Shown here piece after piece: positions 27,147 through 35,469 of a stretch of DNA of 64,000 nt (the first letter of the stretch is position 1; each line of letters opens with the position of its first letter). The DNA is from Methylophaga thalassica (GTDB lineage: Bacteria > Pseudomonadota > Gammaproteobacteria > Nitrosococcales > Methylophagaceae). The DNA lies in the NCBI RefSeq assembly GCF_030159795.1, contig NZ_BSND01000003.1, positions 682,001 to 746,000 of the forward strand. Reading direction: 5' to 3'. A program made the position numbers and the translations under genes. Under the pieces are notes generated by a model. That model had not been told where the DNA came from, searched no databases, and saw nothing but the letters and a program-made list of their open reading frames with translations.

Positions 27147-27179
27147 TTGTCATCAATGCTTAACTTGGATGTCATCAAT
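27147..27179 (+). promoter_or_regulatory. Pho-box-like direct repeats upstream of phoA
   Basis: TTGTCATCAAT (27147-27157) and ATGTCATCAAT (27169-27179) are direct repeats exactly 22 bases apart, two helical turns. The unit between them (27158-27168) matches poorly. PhoB boxes consist of 7-base CTGTCAT-like units repeated every 11 bases, so this fits a PhoB site with one weak unit, upstream of an alkaline phosphatase gene. Confidence 0.55.
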
Positions 27180-27240
27180 AACAATTACGCTGTATCCGTT
27201 AGCCAACCAAACACTTTAAATTGTCTTATGGGAGAGACAC

Positions 27241-28857
27241 ATGTCAAACAAGCTACCTTTATTATTGGGTGCAGCAACTTTAGCATTAAGCGTAACAGCT
27301 TATGCTAAACAACCTGTTCTAACTGATTATCAAGTTAACAGTGACTGGTATACCGACGCTGTTGAAAAAATGGATAACAAACCAGCTTATAAAAATGCAC
27401 ACAAAGCAAAAAATGTGATTTTATTTGTCGGTGACGGTATGGGCATTTCTACTATTACAGCTGCCCGTATTTTAGAAGGCCAGTTAAATGGCAAACCAGG
27501 TGAAGAAAACCGCCTGATCTTTGAAACATTTCCGTTCACAGGCCTGGCAAAAACATACAACGTTGATGCTCAAACACCTGACTCTGCTGGTACGATGACG
27601 GCCATGATGAGTGGTGTTAAAACAGATGCCGGTATCATTGGTATTGGTGAAGATGTTCACCGTGGTGTGTGTTCAACAATGAACGGCCATGAACTGGTGA
27701 CAGCGCTTGAGCTGGCTGAAATCGCTGGTAAATCAACAGGTATCGTCACAACAGCACGTATCACTCACGCCACACCTGCAGCGACTTATGCAAAATCAGT
27801 GGATCGTGACTGGGAAGACGTTTCAGATATGCCTGCGTCAGTTACCCGCCGTGGCTTACCCTGTAAAGATATTGCCAAACAATTGGTTGAATTTGAAAGC
27901 AACCTGAAAAATCGTTATCCAACAGCAAAACGTATTAACGGTATCGAAGTCGCTATGGGTGGTGGTCGTCGTCACTTCTTACCAAAAAATCCTGCCTTTA
28001 ATAGCCCTGATGCAGTCAGCTCAGTTGAAGGTGACAGAACAGATGGTCGTAACTTAGTTGCTGAATGGCAAACAACTTACCCAACAGGTAAGTATGTTTA
28101 TGATAAAGCAGGATTTGATGCGATTGACCCAGCGAAAACCGATAAAATCTTTGCTCTGTTTAATGAATCACATATGCAATATGAAGCTGACCGTGGCAAT
28201 GACATTGCCGGTGAACCTTCATTATCTGAAATGACGGAAAAAGCTATTAAAGTATTGAACAAGAACGATAGTGGTTTCTTTTTAATGGTGGAATCAGGTC
28301 GTATTGACCATGCTCATCATGCGGGTAATGCACATGGTGCTTTAAATGAAACTATTGAGTTTGCTCATGCGGTTAAAACAGCATTAGAAAACACTAATCC
28401 TGAAGAAACATTGATTATCGTGACTGCGGATCATAGCCATGTATTCACAATGGCGGGTTATCCAAAACGTGGTAATCCTATTTTAGGTAAAGTGGTCAGC
28501 GTTGGTTCAAATGAGCCTGCATTAGCTGCTGATGGTAAACCTTATACCACTCTGGGTTACACCAACGGTCTTGGTTTCCGTGACTTAGGTAATGAAACAG
28601 ATGCTGATGCGAGCTATAGCGCAGGTCCTGATACTGGTCGTAAAGACTTAACAGCAGTGAATACAGAGCTGTCAGGTTATCACCAGGAAGCATTAGTTCC
28701 ACTGGGTTCTGAAACACATGCAGGTGAAGATGTGGCGATTTTTGCTACTGGTCCAGGTGCCAATGCGGTGACAGGTGTGAATGAACAAAACTTGATTTAT
28801 CACATTATGAACCAGGCAGCACGTTTGGAAGTTAAAGCAGAAAAAGCGATTAAGTAA
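27241..28857 (+). CDS. phoA: Alkaline phosphatase (PhoA family)
   Basis: Releases phosphate from phosphomonoesters outside the cytoplasm. The 538-residue precursor has a signal peptide ending at about YAYA/KQP (residue 22). Zinc, magnesium and nucleophile sites are intact: LFVGDGMG with Asp65, TPDSAGTMTA with nucleophile Ser115, HATPAA, ESGRIDHAHHAGN, TADHSH and ETHAGEDVAI. The start follows TGGGAGAGACAC. Upstream lie a Pho-box-like repeat and a CRP-like site. Location directly behind the gsp operon raises the possibility that the enzyme is a type II substrate, as with the phosphate-regulated Hxc system and LapA of Pseudomonas; this is inference. Confidence 0.95.
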   Translation: MSNKLPLLLGAATLALSVTAYAKQPVLTDYQVNSDWYTDAVEKMDNKPAYKNAHKAKNVILFVGDGMGISTITAARILEGQLNGKPGEENRLIFETFPFTGLAKTYNVDAQTPDSAGTMTAMMSGVKTDAGIIGIGEDVHRGVCSTMNGHELVTALELAEIAGKSTGIVTTARITHATPAATYAKSVDRDWEDVSDMPASVTRRGLPCKDIAKQLVEFESNLKNRYPTAKRINGIEVAMGGGRRHFLPKNPAFNSPDAVSSVEGDRTDGRNLVAEWQTTYPTGKYVYDKAGFDAIDPAKTDKIFALFNESHMQYEADRGNDIAGEPSLSEMTEKAIKVLNKNDSGFFLMVESGRIDHAHHAGNAHGALNETIEFAHAVKTALENTNPEETLIIVTADHSHVFTMAGYPKRGNPILGKVVSVGSNEPALAADGKPYTTLGYTNGLGFRDLGNETDADASYSAGPDTGRKDLTAVNTELSGYHQEALVPLGSETHAGEDVAIFATGPGANAVTGVNEQNLIYHIMNQAARLEVKAEKAIK

Positions 28858-28876
28858 CATCAACGTAGAAAAAGAG

Positions 28877-28906
28877 AGGGGTGGACGTGAGTCCGCCCCT
28901 TTTTTT
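28877..28906 (+). terminator. phoA terminator
   Basis: Hairpin GGGGTGGAC-GTGA-GTCCGCCCC (one G-T pair) followed by T7, 20 bases after the phoA stop codon. Confidence 0.85.
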
Positions 28907-28940
28907 CGTTGGCACACATCAACAATTTAAGGTTATAGAG

Positions 28941-29663
28941 ATGAAATATCGTTTATTAGTGAGTCTATTATTAGCATCCCCATTGCTGGTCCAAGCTAAT
29001 GACAGCTGTTCAATTGATCCCGAGGTGTTAGGCGCTAGTTATCAAATGACCGACAGCGATTCTGATAAAAAAGCGACCATGATGTTATGGCGTCAACATC
29101 AGCGCGTCAGTAATCAATTTACTCAGTCAGGCATAACTGACATGTGGGAACACACGCATAATGGCCAACTAAGAATGGTCAGGTTTTTTGATAAAGAGCA
29201 ACATGCTATTGAATATCAGCCAGGAGAAGTGAAATATGCCAATGCGGATAGTCAATGGCAGCAAGTGCATGAATTAATTACTGATAATCTGAAAAGCAAT
29301 ATGACCTTGGTTTCAAGCTCAGGTGAAGGTTGTGACAAAGTGGAAACCTATCAGTTAACTGAGGGTGATAGCCAACTGCAACTTGAATGGTTACCTGCAT
29401 TATCACTGGTAAAAAGCTGGAAAAATGATACTGACGGTCATGTACAGACATGGCAGTTAACTCAGCTGATTAAAGATGAAAACGCTGTTAATGCCAGCTT
29501 TAAAATGCGCGATGATTATCAAACAACAGATTATGCCGATATTGGTGATAGTGAATCAGATCCGTTTATAGCGAAGATGATTAACCAGGGTTATATCGAC
29601 CATGGTCCTTCCGGTTTTTATAACAGTGAAGGTGAGGATATCGGTCATCCGCATCATCATTAA
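28941..29663 (+). CDS. Periplasmic protein of unknown function downstream of phoA
   Basis: A 240-residue precursor with signal peptide MKYRLLVSLLLASPLLVQA, cleaved before NDS. The mature protein is beta-rich and acidic, has two cysteines, and ends in GHPHHH, a possible metal-binding tail. Tryptophans in regular settings (MLWRQHQ, DMWEHTHNGQ, SQWQQVHE) suggest a repeated beta-sheet fold. I do not recognise a named family. The start at 28941 follows AAGGTTATAGAG. The phoA terminator lies between the two genes, so it may have its own promoter or depend on read-through. Confidence 0.7.
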   Translation: MKYRLLVSLLLASPLLVQANDSCSIDPEVLGASYQMTDSDSDKKATMMLWRQHQRVSNQFTQSGITDMWEHTHNGQLRMVRFFDKEQHAIEYQPGEVKYANADSQWQQVHELITDNLKSNMTLVSSSGEGCDKVETYQLTEGDSQLQLEWLPALSLVKSWKNDTDGHVQTWQLTQLIKDENAVNASFKMRDDYQTTDYADIGDSESDPFIAKMINQGYIDHGPSGFYNSEGEDIGHPHHH

Positions 29664-29682
29664 GTAAAAGTGAAACCCAGTT

Positions 29683-29717
29683 AAAACCCTGTTTCAGTCT
29701 CTGAAACGGGGTTTTTT
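29683..29717. terminator. Bidirectional intrinsic terminator
   Basis: A 15-bp stem, AAAACCCTGTTTCAG with CTGAAACGGGGTTTT (one G-T pair), closes a TCT loop; T6 follows on the plus strand, and the A4/T-rich other side serves the leftward yqaA-like gene ending at 29716. Confidence 0.8.
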
Positions 29718-30156
29718 AATTTAGCGATAGTGCTACCTGACTGATGACGATATAGCGAATCAACTTGCCAGCTGTGACTAACACGACAAACCAGCCTAGA
29801 TGTATTTTTATGAGTCCTGCCATAACAGTTAATGGATCACCAATGACGGGCAGCCAGGCAAAACACAGGGAAATAAGACCATATTTCTTAAACCGGTTTT
29901 CCGCTTTTCTGATATCGCTTTCTGATATCCGTAACCATTTGTTTATGACTGCAGAACTGGCCCAATAACCTAAAGCATAATTCAGCATTGATCCAAGCAC
30001 GTTTGCCACGGTGGCTGTGCTGATGAGTAAAGTCGGTGATAATCCTTTGACTAATAGTGTGCTCAGAACGAATTCAGAGCTAAGTGGCAGTAGCGTGGCA
30101 GATAAAAAGGCTGAGATAAAAAGCCCTGGATAACCCAGGCTAACAAAATAATCCAT
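29716..30156 (-). CDS. YqaA-type (SNARE-associated/DedA superfamily) membrane protein
   Basis: An inner-membrane protein of 146 residues with four hydrophobic segments. The N-terminal GYPGLFISAFLSATLLPLSSE and the later CFAWLPVIGDPLTVMAG are the segments by which YqaA family members are recognised, related to DedA/VTT proteins that act in lipid handling. No clear partner gene lies nearby. The exact function is not known. Confidence 0.85.
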   Translation of the reverse strand: MDYFVSLGYPGLFISAFLSATLLPLSSEFVLSTLLVKGLSPTLLISTATVANVLGSMLNYALGYWASSAVINKWLRISESDIRKAENRFKKYGLISLCFAWLPVIGDPLTVMAGLIKIHLGWFVVLVTAGKLIRYIVISQVALSLN

Positions 30157-30230
30157 TCAGGCGGTTACTCGATGGCGTGATGGTGGAGAAGTCAAACTGA
30201 TACACTCCTTGGAAATATCGAATCATACAT

Positions 30231-30254
30231 AAAAAAAGGGAGCCTAAGCTCCCT
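30231..30254 (-). terminator. Terminator of the PEP-CTERM-type gene
   Basis: On the minus strand the stem GGGAGC-TTAG-GCTCCC is followed by seven T residues, about 30 bases after the stop codon. Confidence 0.8.
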
Positions 30255-30284
30255 AATCTTGAACGACGATTTTCTAAATCTGGA

Positions 30285-30785
30285 TTATGCAGCAATCGCT
30301 TTTCTACGAAAGCCTAAGAAACCTAATAAAGCAGGTGCTAATAAGAAAAGTGCCGCAGGAACAGGTACAGCCGAAACAGATAGGCTGTAATTTAAAGCTT
30401 TACCCGTTGCGTCATAGATATCCAACACATAAGTCAGACCTGCTGTTAATACTGCAGTGAAACTGAAATCACCTGTAATGTTGAAATTTTGAATAGCACC
30501 ACCTAAAACACCAAATGCAATAGTTGCATTATCAAGATTAGACTCTGGATTAAATGACCATTCAATAACTACGGGTGTTGCGTCATTAGTAAATAAACTG
30601 AACGAAGATTCCCATGCGCCATTACCTGTAGTACCACTCGCTAATACAGTGCTGCCATTAGCAAGATCAATTTCCTGAGTAGCATTATTGGTGAAAGCTG
30701 GGTCACCTTTTGTTAAGTTAAGTGTTGCTGCGTTGGCGGCAACAGAGAAAAATAGTGCTATGACAAATAGCATCGCTTTTTTCAT
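30285..30785 (-). CDS. PEP-CTERM-type secreted protein
   Basis: A 166-residue precursor with an N-terminal signal peptide (MKKAMLFVIALFFSVAANA, cleaved before ATL), a low-charge, Thr/Asn/Gly-rich beta domain, and a C-terminal sorting signal: VPVPAALFLLAPALLGFLGF followed by RRK. This is the VPxPA-transmembrane-basic pattern of PEP-CTERM proteins, which are cut by exosortase and are linked to exopolysaccharide production in Gram-negative bacteria. No exosortase is in the window. Its leader carries a c-di-GMP-I-like riboswitch (30825-30893), which would tie production to biofilm signalling. The start has GAAGGAAAATTATC before ATG. Confidence 0.85.
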   Translation of the reverse strand: MKKAMLFVIALFFSVAANAATLNLTKGDPAFTNNATQEIDLANGSTVLASGTTGNGAWESSFSLFTNDATPVVIEWSFNPESNLDNATIAFGVLGGAIQNFNITGDFSFTAVLTAGLTYVLDIYDATGKALNYSLSVSAVPVPAALFLLAPALLGFLGFRRKAIAA

Positions 30786-30824
30786 GATAATTTTCCTTCT
30801 GCATAAGTTGAAAAAACAAGCAAT

Positions 30825-30893
30825 GCAACCCAGCCATCTTCAAATTTGAAGATCTGTGGCTTTCCGACCCCGCCTCACGACGAGTTTGGCTTT
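30825..30893 (-). ncRNA. Cyclic-di-GMP-I (GEMM) riboswitch-like leader
   Basis: Reading the minus strand, the leader has GCCAAAC, a stem with the GNRA-type loop GTGA, GGGTCGGAAAGCCAC, a second arm AGATCTTC...GAAGAT, and TGGCTGGGTTGC. This follows the GEMM-I order: CAAAC, stem with GNRA loop, GGGACGCAAAGCC, second stem, then GCNGGGTTNC. The main differences are TCGG for ACGC. The aptamer ends about 39 bases before the ATG of the PEP-CTERM-type gene, and a T6 run (30811-30816 on the opposite strand) follows it. Motif match is by eye. Confidence 0.7.
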
Positions 30894-31124
30894 GATTAAA
30901 TGGATGAAAGTGATAAACCACCCAACTGGTAAAGTGGTGAATTATTCATCTGCCGCTTAGTGTATAGAGGCTCTATTACAAGAAAATGTCAGAGTGAGTA
31001 ATTGATTTAAATAAAATTTTTATCAAGTCAGTTGAATAACTTAACGGGCATATTTCCCGTTTTAAACTGGTGTATAGTCTGAAAATAATAATAAAAAAAT
31101 ATATATCAGAGAGGAGAGAGCAAT

Positions 31125-33248
31125 ATGGCAAGCGTACTAAAAACGACGCATCATGGTGGCTGTCCACATGATTGTCCGGATACCTGTTCGATGGTCTATG
31201 AGGTGGAAAACGGTCAATTAACTTCAGTCAAAGGCAATAAAGAACATCCGATGACGCGTGGCGGCTTATGCGTCAAACTCAAAGACTATGAAAAGCGTCA
31301 CTATCATCCGGATCGTCTGTTGTATCCGATGCGACGTAGCGGTCCCAAAGGCAGTGGTCAGTTTGAGCGTATTAGCTGGGATGAGGCACTGGATGAAATT
31401 ACCACGCGCTGGAAAGCAATTATTGATGAGTATGGACCTCATGCCATTATTCCCTATAGTTATTTGGGTAATCAGGGCTTAGTTCATGGCCTGAATGGTG
31501 GCGATGCCTTTTTTAACAAAATGGGGGCAACTGTTTGCGAACGTACTTTTTGTGGAGAAGGTTCCTGCACGGCCTGGTTACTGACTGTAGGGCCGACTGC
31601 AGGTGTCGATCCCGAGAGTTTTATTCATTCTAAATACATCGTTATCTGGGGCTGTAACTCTGTCAGCACCAATGTTCATCACTGGCATATCGTGAAAGAT
31701 GCACAGAAAAATGGTGCCAAGGTGGTGGTGATTGATCCGTATAAATCCAAAACCGCTAAAGAGGCTGACTGGCATATCGCGCCAAAACCCGGTACCGATG
31801 GTGCACTAGCCATGGCGATGATGCATGTCATCATTAAAGAAGGTTTACAGGACCAGGACTATATTGACAACTACACCGTTGGTTTTGATGCCTTGGCAGA
31901 AAGAGCCAAGACCAGAACACCTGAATGGGCTGCGACTATCACGGGGATTTCCGCGGATGATATCCGTCAATTTGCCCGTGAGTTTGCCACGACTCAACCT
32001 GCTGCAATTCGCCTTGGGGTAGCGGTTGAACGCAACTATGGTGGTGGTCAGGCCATCCGTGCGATTACTTGTTTGCCAGCATTAACCGGCGCATGGCGGC
32101 ATGTCGGCGGCGGTGCTTTGCAGTTCCCGGTATGGGAGCACCCCTATAAATTTGATGTGATTTGTCGTCCCGATCTTATTCCTGAAGGCACGCCAGTGGT
32201 CAATGCAATTCAGATAGGACGTGCTTTGACTGGGGAACTGAAACTCGATACGCCCATAAAATCGATGATGTGCTGGAATGCTAATCCTGTCACTCAGGCG
32301 GCTGAAACTAATAAAATTGTCGAAGGCTTAATGCGGGAAGACCTTTTCCTGGTGGCGGCAGAGCATTTCTTATCTGATACCGCCTCTTTCGCTGATATTG
32401 TCTTGCCAGCTTCGATGGGAGCGGAGATGGAAGATATGGTGCTGTCATGGGGACATCTATATCTTACCTATAACGAAAAATGTGTGGATTCGCCGGGTGA
32501 AGCTATTCCCAATAATGAGATATTCAGACGTCTGGCAGCCAGAATGGGCTACCAAGAAGAGAACTTTAGCTGGTCAGATAGCGAATGTCTGGAAAACTAT
32601 GTTGATTGGGACTCGCCAGCCTGCGAAGGCATCGATTTGGCTTATTTGCGTGAACATGGTTTTGCCAAATTAAAGGTCGGCACAAAAGATGATCGTGCCC
32701 CACATCGTGAGGGTAATTTTCCCACACCCAGTGGTAAGTGTGAGCTGGAAATTAAAGGTGCCACCAATTTTGTCGCCGGACCTTTCCGACAAATGTATGA
32801 CGGCTTTCAGCCTGGTGAGGCCTTAGACAGTCTGCCTGATTATGTGTCATCACGGGAAATACCCGAGGCAAACCCTCAGTTAGCAGAAAAATATCCACTC
32901 AATATTATTTCGCCGAAAAGTCATGGTTTCCTTAATTCTTGTTATGCCAATATGGAGAATAAGATTAAAGGTCAGGGTGAACAGTTTGTGATGATAAGTC
33001 CTATTGATGCGGATTTGAGAAATATTCAGAGTGGTGATGTGGTTTCTGTATTCAACGATAGAGGGATGTTTAAGGCTTTAGCTCAAATTACAGATGATGT
33101 CAGTCCCGGTATTGTGGTGGCAACACTCGGATATTGGCGACAATTAAATAACGGCACAGTGAATTGTGTCAGCTCGGCTGAGTTTGTGGATATGGGCCAT
33201 GCACCTACGTTTACAGATAATTTGGTTCAGGTTGCTTTGTCAGCCTGA
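31125..33248 (+). CDS. Molybdopterin-dependent oxidoreductase, DMSO-reductase family
   Basis: A 707-residue molybdopterin guanine dinucleotide enzyme. The N-terminal [4Fe-4S] motif has cysteines at 13, 17, 21 and 49 (GGCPHDCPDTC ... GGLCVK), typical of formate-dehydrogenase-like and related catalytic subunits. Later family segments include WGCNSVSTN, VVVIDPYKSKTAKEADW, PGTDGALAMAM, NANPVTQ and the C-terminal molydopterin-binding domain from about 590. There is no twin-arginine signal, so it is cytoplasmic, and no partner iron-sulfur or cytochrome gene is adjacent. The substrate cannot be told. The start has AGAGAGGAGAGAGCAAT before ATG. Confidence 0.9.
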   Translation: MASVLKTTHHGGCPHDCPDTCSMVYEVENGQLTSVKGNKEHPMTRGGLCVKLKDYEKRHYHPDRLLYPMRRSGPKGSGQFERISWDEALDEITTRWKAIIDEYGPHAIIPYSYLGNQGLVHGLNGGDAFFNKMGATVCERTFCGEGSCTAWLLTVGPTAGVDPESFIHSKYIVIWGCNSVSTNVHHWHIVKDAQKNGAKVVVIDPYKSKTAKEADWHIAPKPGTDGALAMAMMHVIIKEGLQDQDYIDNYTVGFDALAERAKTRTPEWAATITGISADDIRQFAREFATTQPAAIRLGVAVERNYGGGQAIRAITCLPALTGAWRHVGGGALQFPVWEHPYKFDVICRPDLIPEGTPVVNAIQIGRALTGELKLDTPIKSMMCWNANPVTQAAETNKIVEGLMREDLFLVAAEHFLSDTASFADIVLPASMGAEMEDMVLSWGHLYLTYNEKCVDSPGEAIPNNEIFRRLAARMGYQEENFSWSDSECLENYVDWDSPACEGIDLAYLREHGFAKLKVGTKDDRAPHREGNFPTPSGKCELEIKGATNFVAGPFRQMYDGFQPGEALDSLPDYVSSREIPEANPQLAEKYPLNIISPKSHGFLNSCYANMENKIKGQGEQFVMISPIDADLRNIQSGDVVSVFNDRGMFKALAQITDDVSPGIVVATLGYWRQLNNGTVNCVSSAEFVDMGHAPTFTDNLVQVALSA

Positions 33249-33256
33249 ACATTTCG

Positions 33257-33285
33257 AAAAAAAGCCCGCGAAAGCGGGCTTTTTT
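33257..33285. terminator. Bidirectional terminator
   Basis: Stem AGCCCGC-GAAA-GCGGGCT with A6 before and T5 after, between the converging molybdopterin oxidoreductase and FTR1 genes. Confidence 0.88.
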
Positions 33286-33295
33286 ATGTTGAATT

Positions 33296-35203
33296 TTAGG
33301 CTGTTTCTCTGTTGCCGAAAGGCCTGATGCCTATCAAAATCAATACTGACAGAATCAGAATAGCCAATTGCGCTGCTAATCCTTCCCATGTGGAATAAAC
33401 GCCAATCCAGGATAAGGTAAAGTCAATTGGGAAAGACGATATGCTGATTAAATCAGCTTCTTGCAATGCCGCGACAGCTTTACCAATCAGAACAAAGGAC
33501 AGTGCCAGCATCAGGTATGTGCTGAAAGTGAAGAATTTTCTGATAGGTAAACGTAAAGAGTATTTAATAATGACCCAGAACAATGCGGCCAATATCACTG
33601 TGGCTGTTATGAAACCGGTAGCGATAGACATTGACTGAGAGGCTGCTGATTGCGTCATTAAGGCCTGATAAAACAGTACTGTCTCAAACACTTCACGATA
33701 GACAGCAATGAAGGACAGTCCAGCTAATCCCCACAATGTACCTGTGCTTAAGTGGCGGTGAATATGCTGATTGATGTATGCCTGCCATGCTGCGGCGTTG
33801 GTTTTACTATGCATCCAGAAACCGACATAGAATAGAATGACTGCGGCCATCAGTGCACCGACACCTTCCATAATTTCACGGCTGGCACCACTGATACTGA
33901 TCAGGTTTTGAGCTGCCCACCAGGTAGCTACACCAGCAAACAGGGCAAAAATCCAGCCAGCATGAACATATTTCACTGCATCACGACGCTCTGTTTTCAC
34001 TAATACTGTGACCAGCGCCAGCACAACCAGCATGGCTTCCAAGCCTTCACGTAACAGAATAACCAAGCTGGCAGTGAAAAGCGTTGAGTCGGAAAGGGTA
34101 TCAGCAGAGAGCATTTCTTGTGCCTGGCTCAACTGTTGATTAGTTTGTTCAAGTAAAGAGGTCAGTTCGTCTTGTTTCTCAGACTGGCTTGTTAACTGCC
34201 TGAACGCCATCATGGATTTTTCAATATCTTTTCTTAATTTTGGATCGTATGCATCCAGCGCGTTTTCAGCGAGTTCAAACCCATCAAGATAGGCACTAAC
34301 AGCTAAGCCTTGAGCGGTTTTATATTCGCCTGCCATATAGCTTTTATGAGAAGCATTAAGCTGCTGTTTAGCCATGGCGAGAGGGTCGTTAGAAGCGAAA
34401 AGTGGCTGAGGGTTTGAGCGAAGTTCTGCGACGGTTTGGTTATCCAATGTAGGATATTTGTTTAATAAGGTATTCGGGCTGTTACTGACAAAGTCTTGAA
34501 TGCTCATACCTGCAGGAACAGTGGCGAGACCTTTATTATCCTGAAACGCTATGCTGCCAGCATAAAAAGCCAGAGACCAACGTTGTTTTTCGTTCAGGTG
34601 GCTCAGTGCGACCATTGCTGTGCCGTCGATACCATTAGTAATGGCATCGTACAAACCGATTAAAGACCGGTTCATCGCACGTTCTTTGTCGGTAAAATCA
34701 GTTGGGGTTGGATCAAGCGTAGCGGCAAGTTCACCATTACCCTGACCCTTAGCACCGTGACAGGCACTACAATTTTGCTGATAAAGGGCTTGAACCTGCT
34801 GTAGAGGTAATAATTCGCTGGGTAATGAAACGGCCGGTGACAGTTTGATCAGAATATTACGCAGTTCAACCGTAATAGGATGAATCACATCCGGGTTCTG
34901 TTTGTCAGCAACAGCCTTTTGTAATTTTAGGGCAGCTTCTACAGCGTCCTGACCATTTTCCAGTTGACGCGTTTTTTCTACAGCAAGTGCAGAAAATTCT
35001 GTCATCTCACTGTATTCAGCCTCATTGATGACTTCCCCATTAGCTACAGCAGCACTGTAGTCAGCGCCAATATACTCAGCCATCTGCATCAGCTGACGTG
35101 TATCACTCTGAGCATCGTTCGCATGAGCCGTATATATAAATGAGAAGAACATTATCAGACTGATAATGAGACCTGAGGTTTTACGAAGGTCGAGTTTAAA
35201 CAC
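33296..35203 (-). CDS. FTR1-family iron permease fused to cytochrome c domain
   Basis: A 635-residue protein predicted to import iron across the inner membrane. Order: signal peptide (to about residue 28), periplasmic helical part, a c-type haem domain with CSACH at about residues 145-149, a further helical stretch (260-370), then a seven-TM FTR1 permease. Both REXXE iron motifs are visible: REGLE (about 392) and REVFE (about 507). The haem domain could reduce or oxidise iron during transfer. A strong Fur box at 35261-35279 lies 58 bases upstream, so the gene should be induced by iron limitation. No FetP/Tpd partner is adjacent. Confidence 0.93.
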   Translation of the reverse strand: MFKLDLRKTSGLIISLIMFFSFIYTAHANDAQSDTRQLMQMAEYIGADYSAAVANGEVINEAEYSEMTEFSALAVEKTRQLENGQDAVEAALKLQKAVADKQNPDVIHPITVELRNILIKLSPAVSLPSELLPLQQVQALYQQNCSACHGAKGQGNGELAATLDPTPTDFTDKERAMNRSLIGLYDAITNGIDGTAMVALSHLNEKQRWSLAFYAGSIAFQDNKGLATVPAGMSIQDFVSNSPNTLLNKYPTLDNQTVAELRSNPQPLFASNDPLAMAKQQLNASHKSYMAGEYKTAQGLAVSAYLDGFELAENALDAYDPKLRKDIEKSMMAFRQLTSQSEKQDELTSLLEQTNQQLSQAQEMLSADTLSDSTLFTASLVILLREGLEAMLVVLALVTVLVKTERRDAVKYVHAGWIFALFAGVATWWAAQNLISISGASREIMEGVGALMAAVILFYVGFWMHSKTNAAAWQAYINQHIHRHLSTGTLWGLAGLSFIAVYREVFETVLFYQALMTQSAASQSMSIATGFITATVILAALFWVIIKYSLRLPIRKFFTFSTYLMLALSFVLIGKAVAALQEADLISISSFPIDFTLSWIGVYSTWEGLAAQLAILILSVLILIGIRPFGNRETA

Positions 35204-35260
35204 GTTTTTAACCGCTCCAGCTTTGGTTGTTAAGTCGATGTATTACTTAGTCAAGTTCTA

Positions 35261-35279
35261 AATGAGAATCATACTCATT
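35261..35279. promoter_or_regulatory. Fur box
   Basis: AATGAGAATCATACTCATT closely matches the 19-base Fur consensus GATAATGATAATCATTATC and is a near-perfect palindrome. It sits 58 bases upstream of the FTR1 gene; the rightward 2OG oxygenase gene begins 191 bases away on the other side. Confidence 0.85.
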
Positions 35280-35469
35280 ATAAACGTTACTGACTATTAC
35301 GAGTCAATGATTTCTTAGATAAGACTGACGTAAAGAAGTTCTCAATGATGAGTAGAGCGAAAAGTAATATATCAACAGCGCTGTTATAACTCGTTATGAG
35401 AGGCTTTAGCTTGTGTATGTGAGGTACAGAAAGTGATAATGTGATCATTTATGACGATTTGATGACAAG

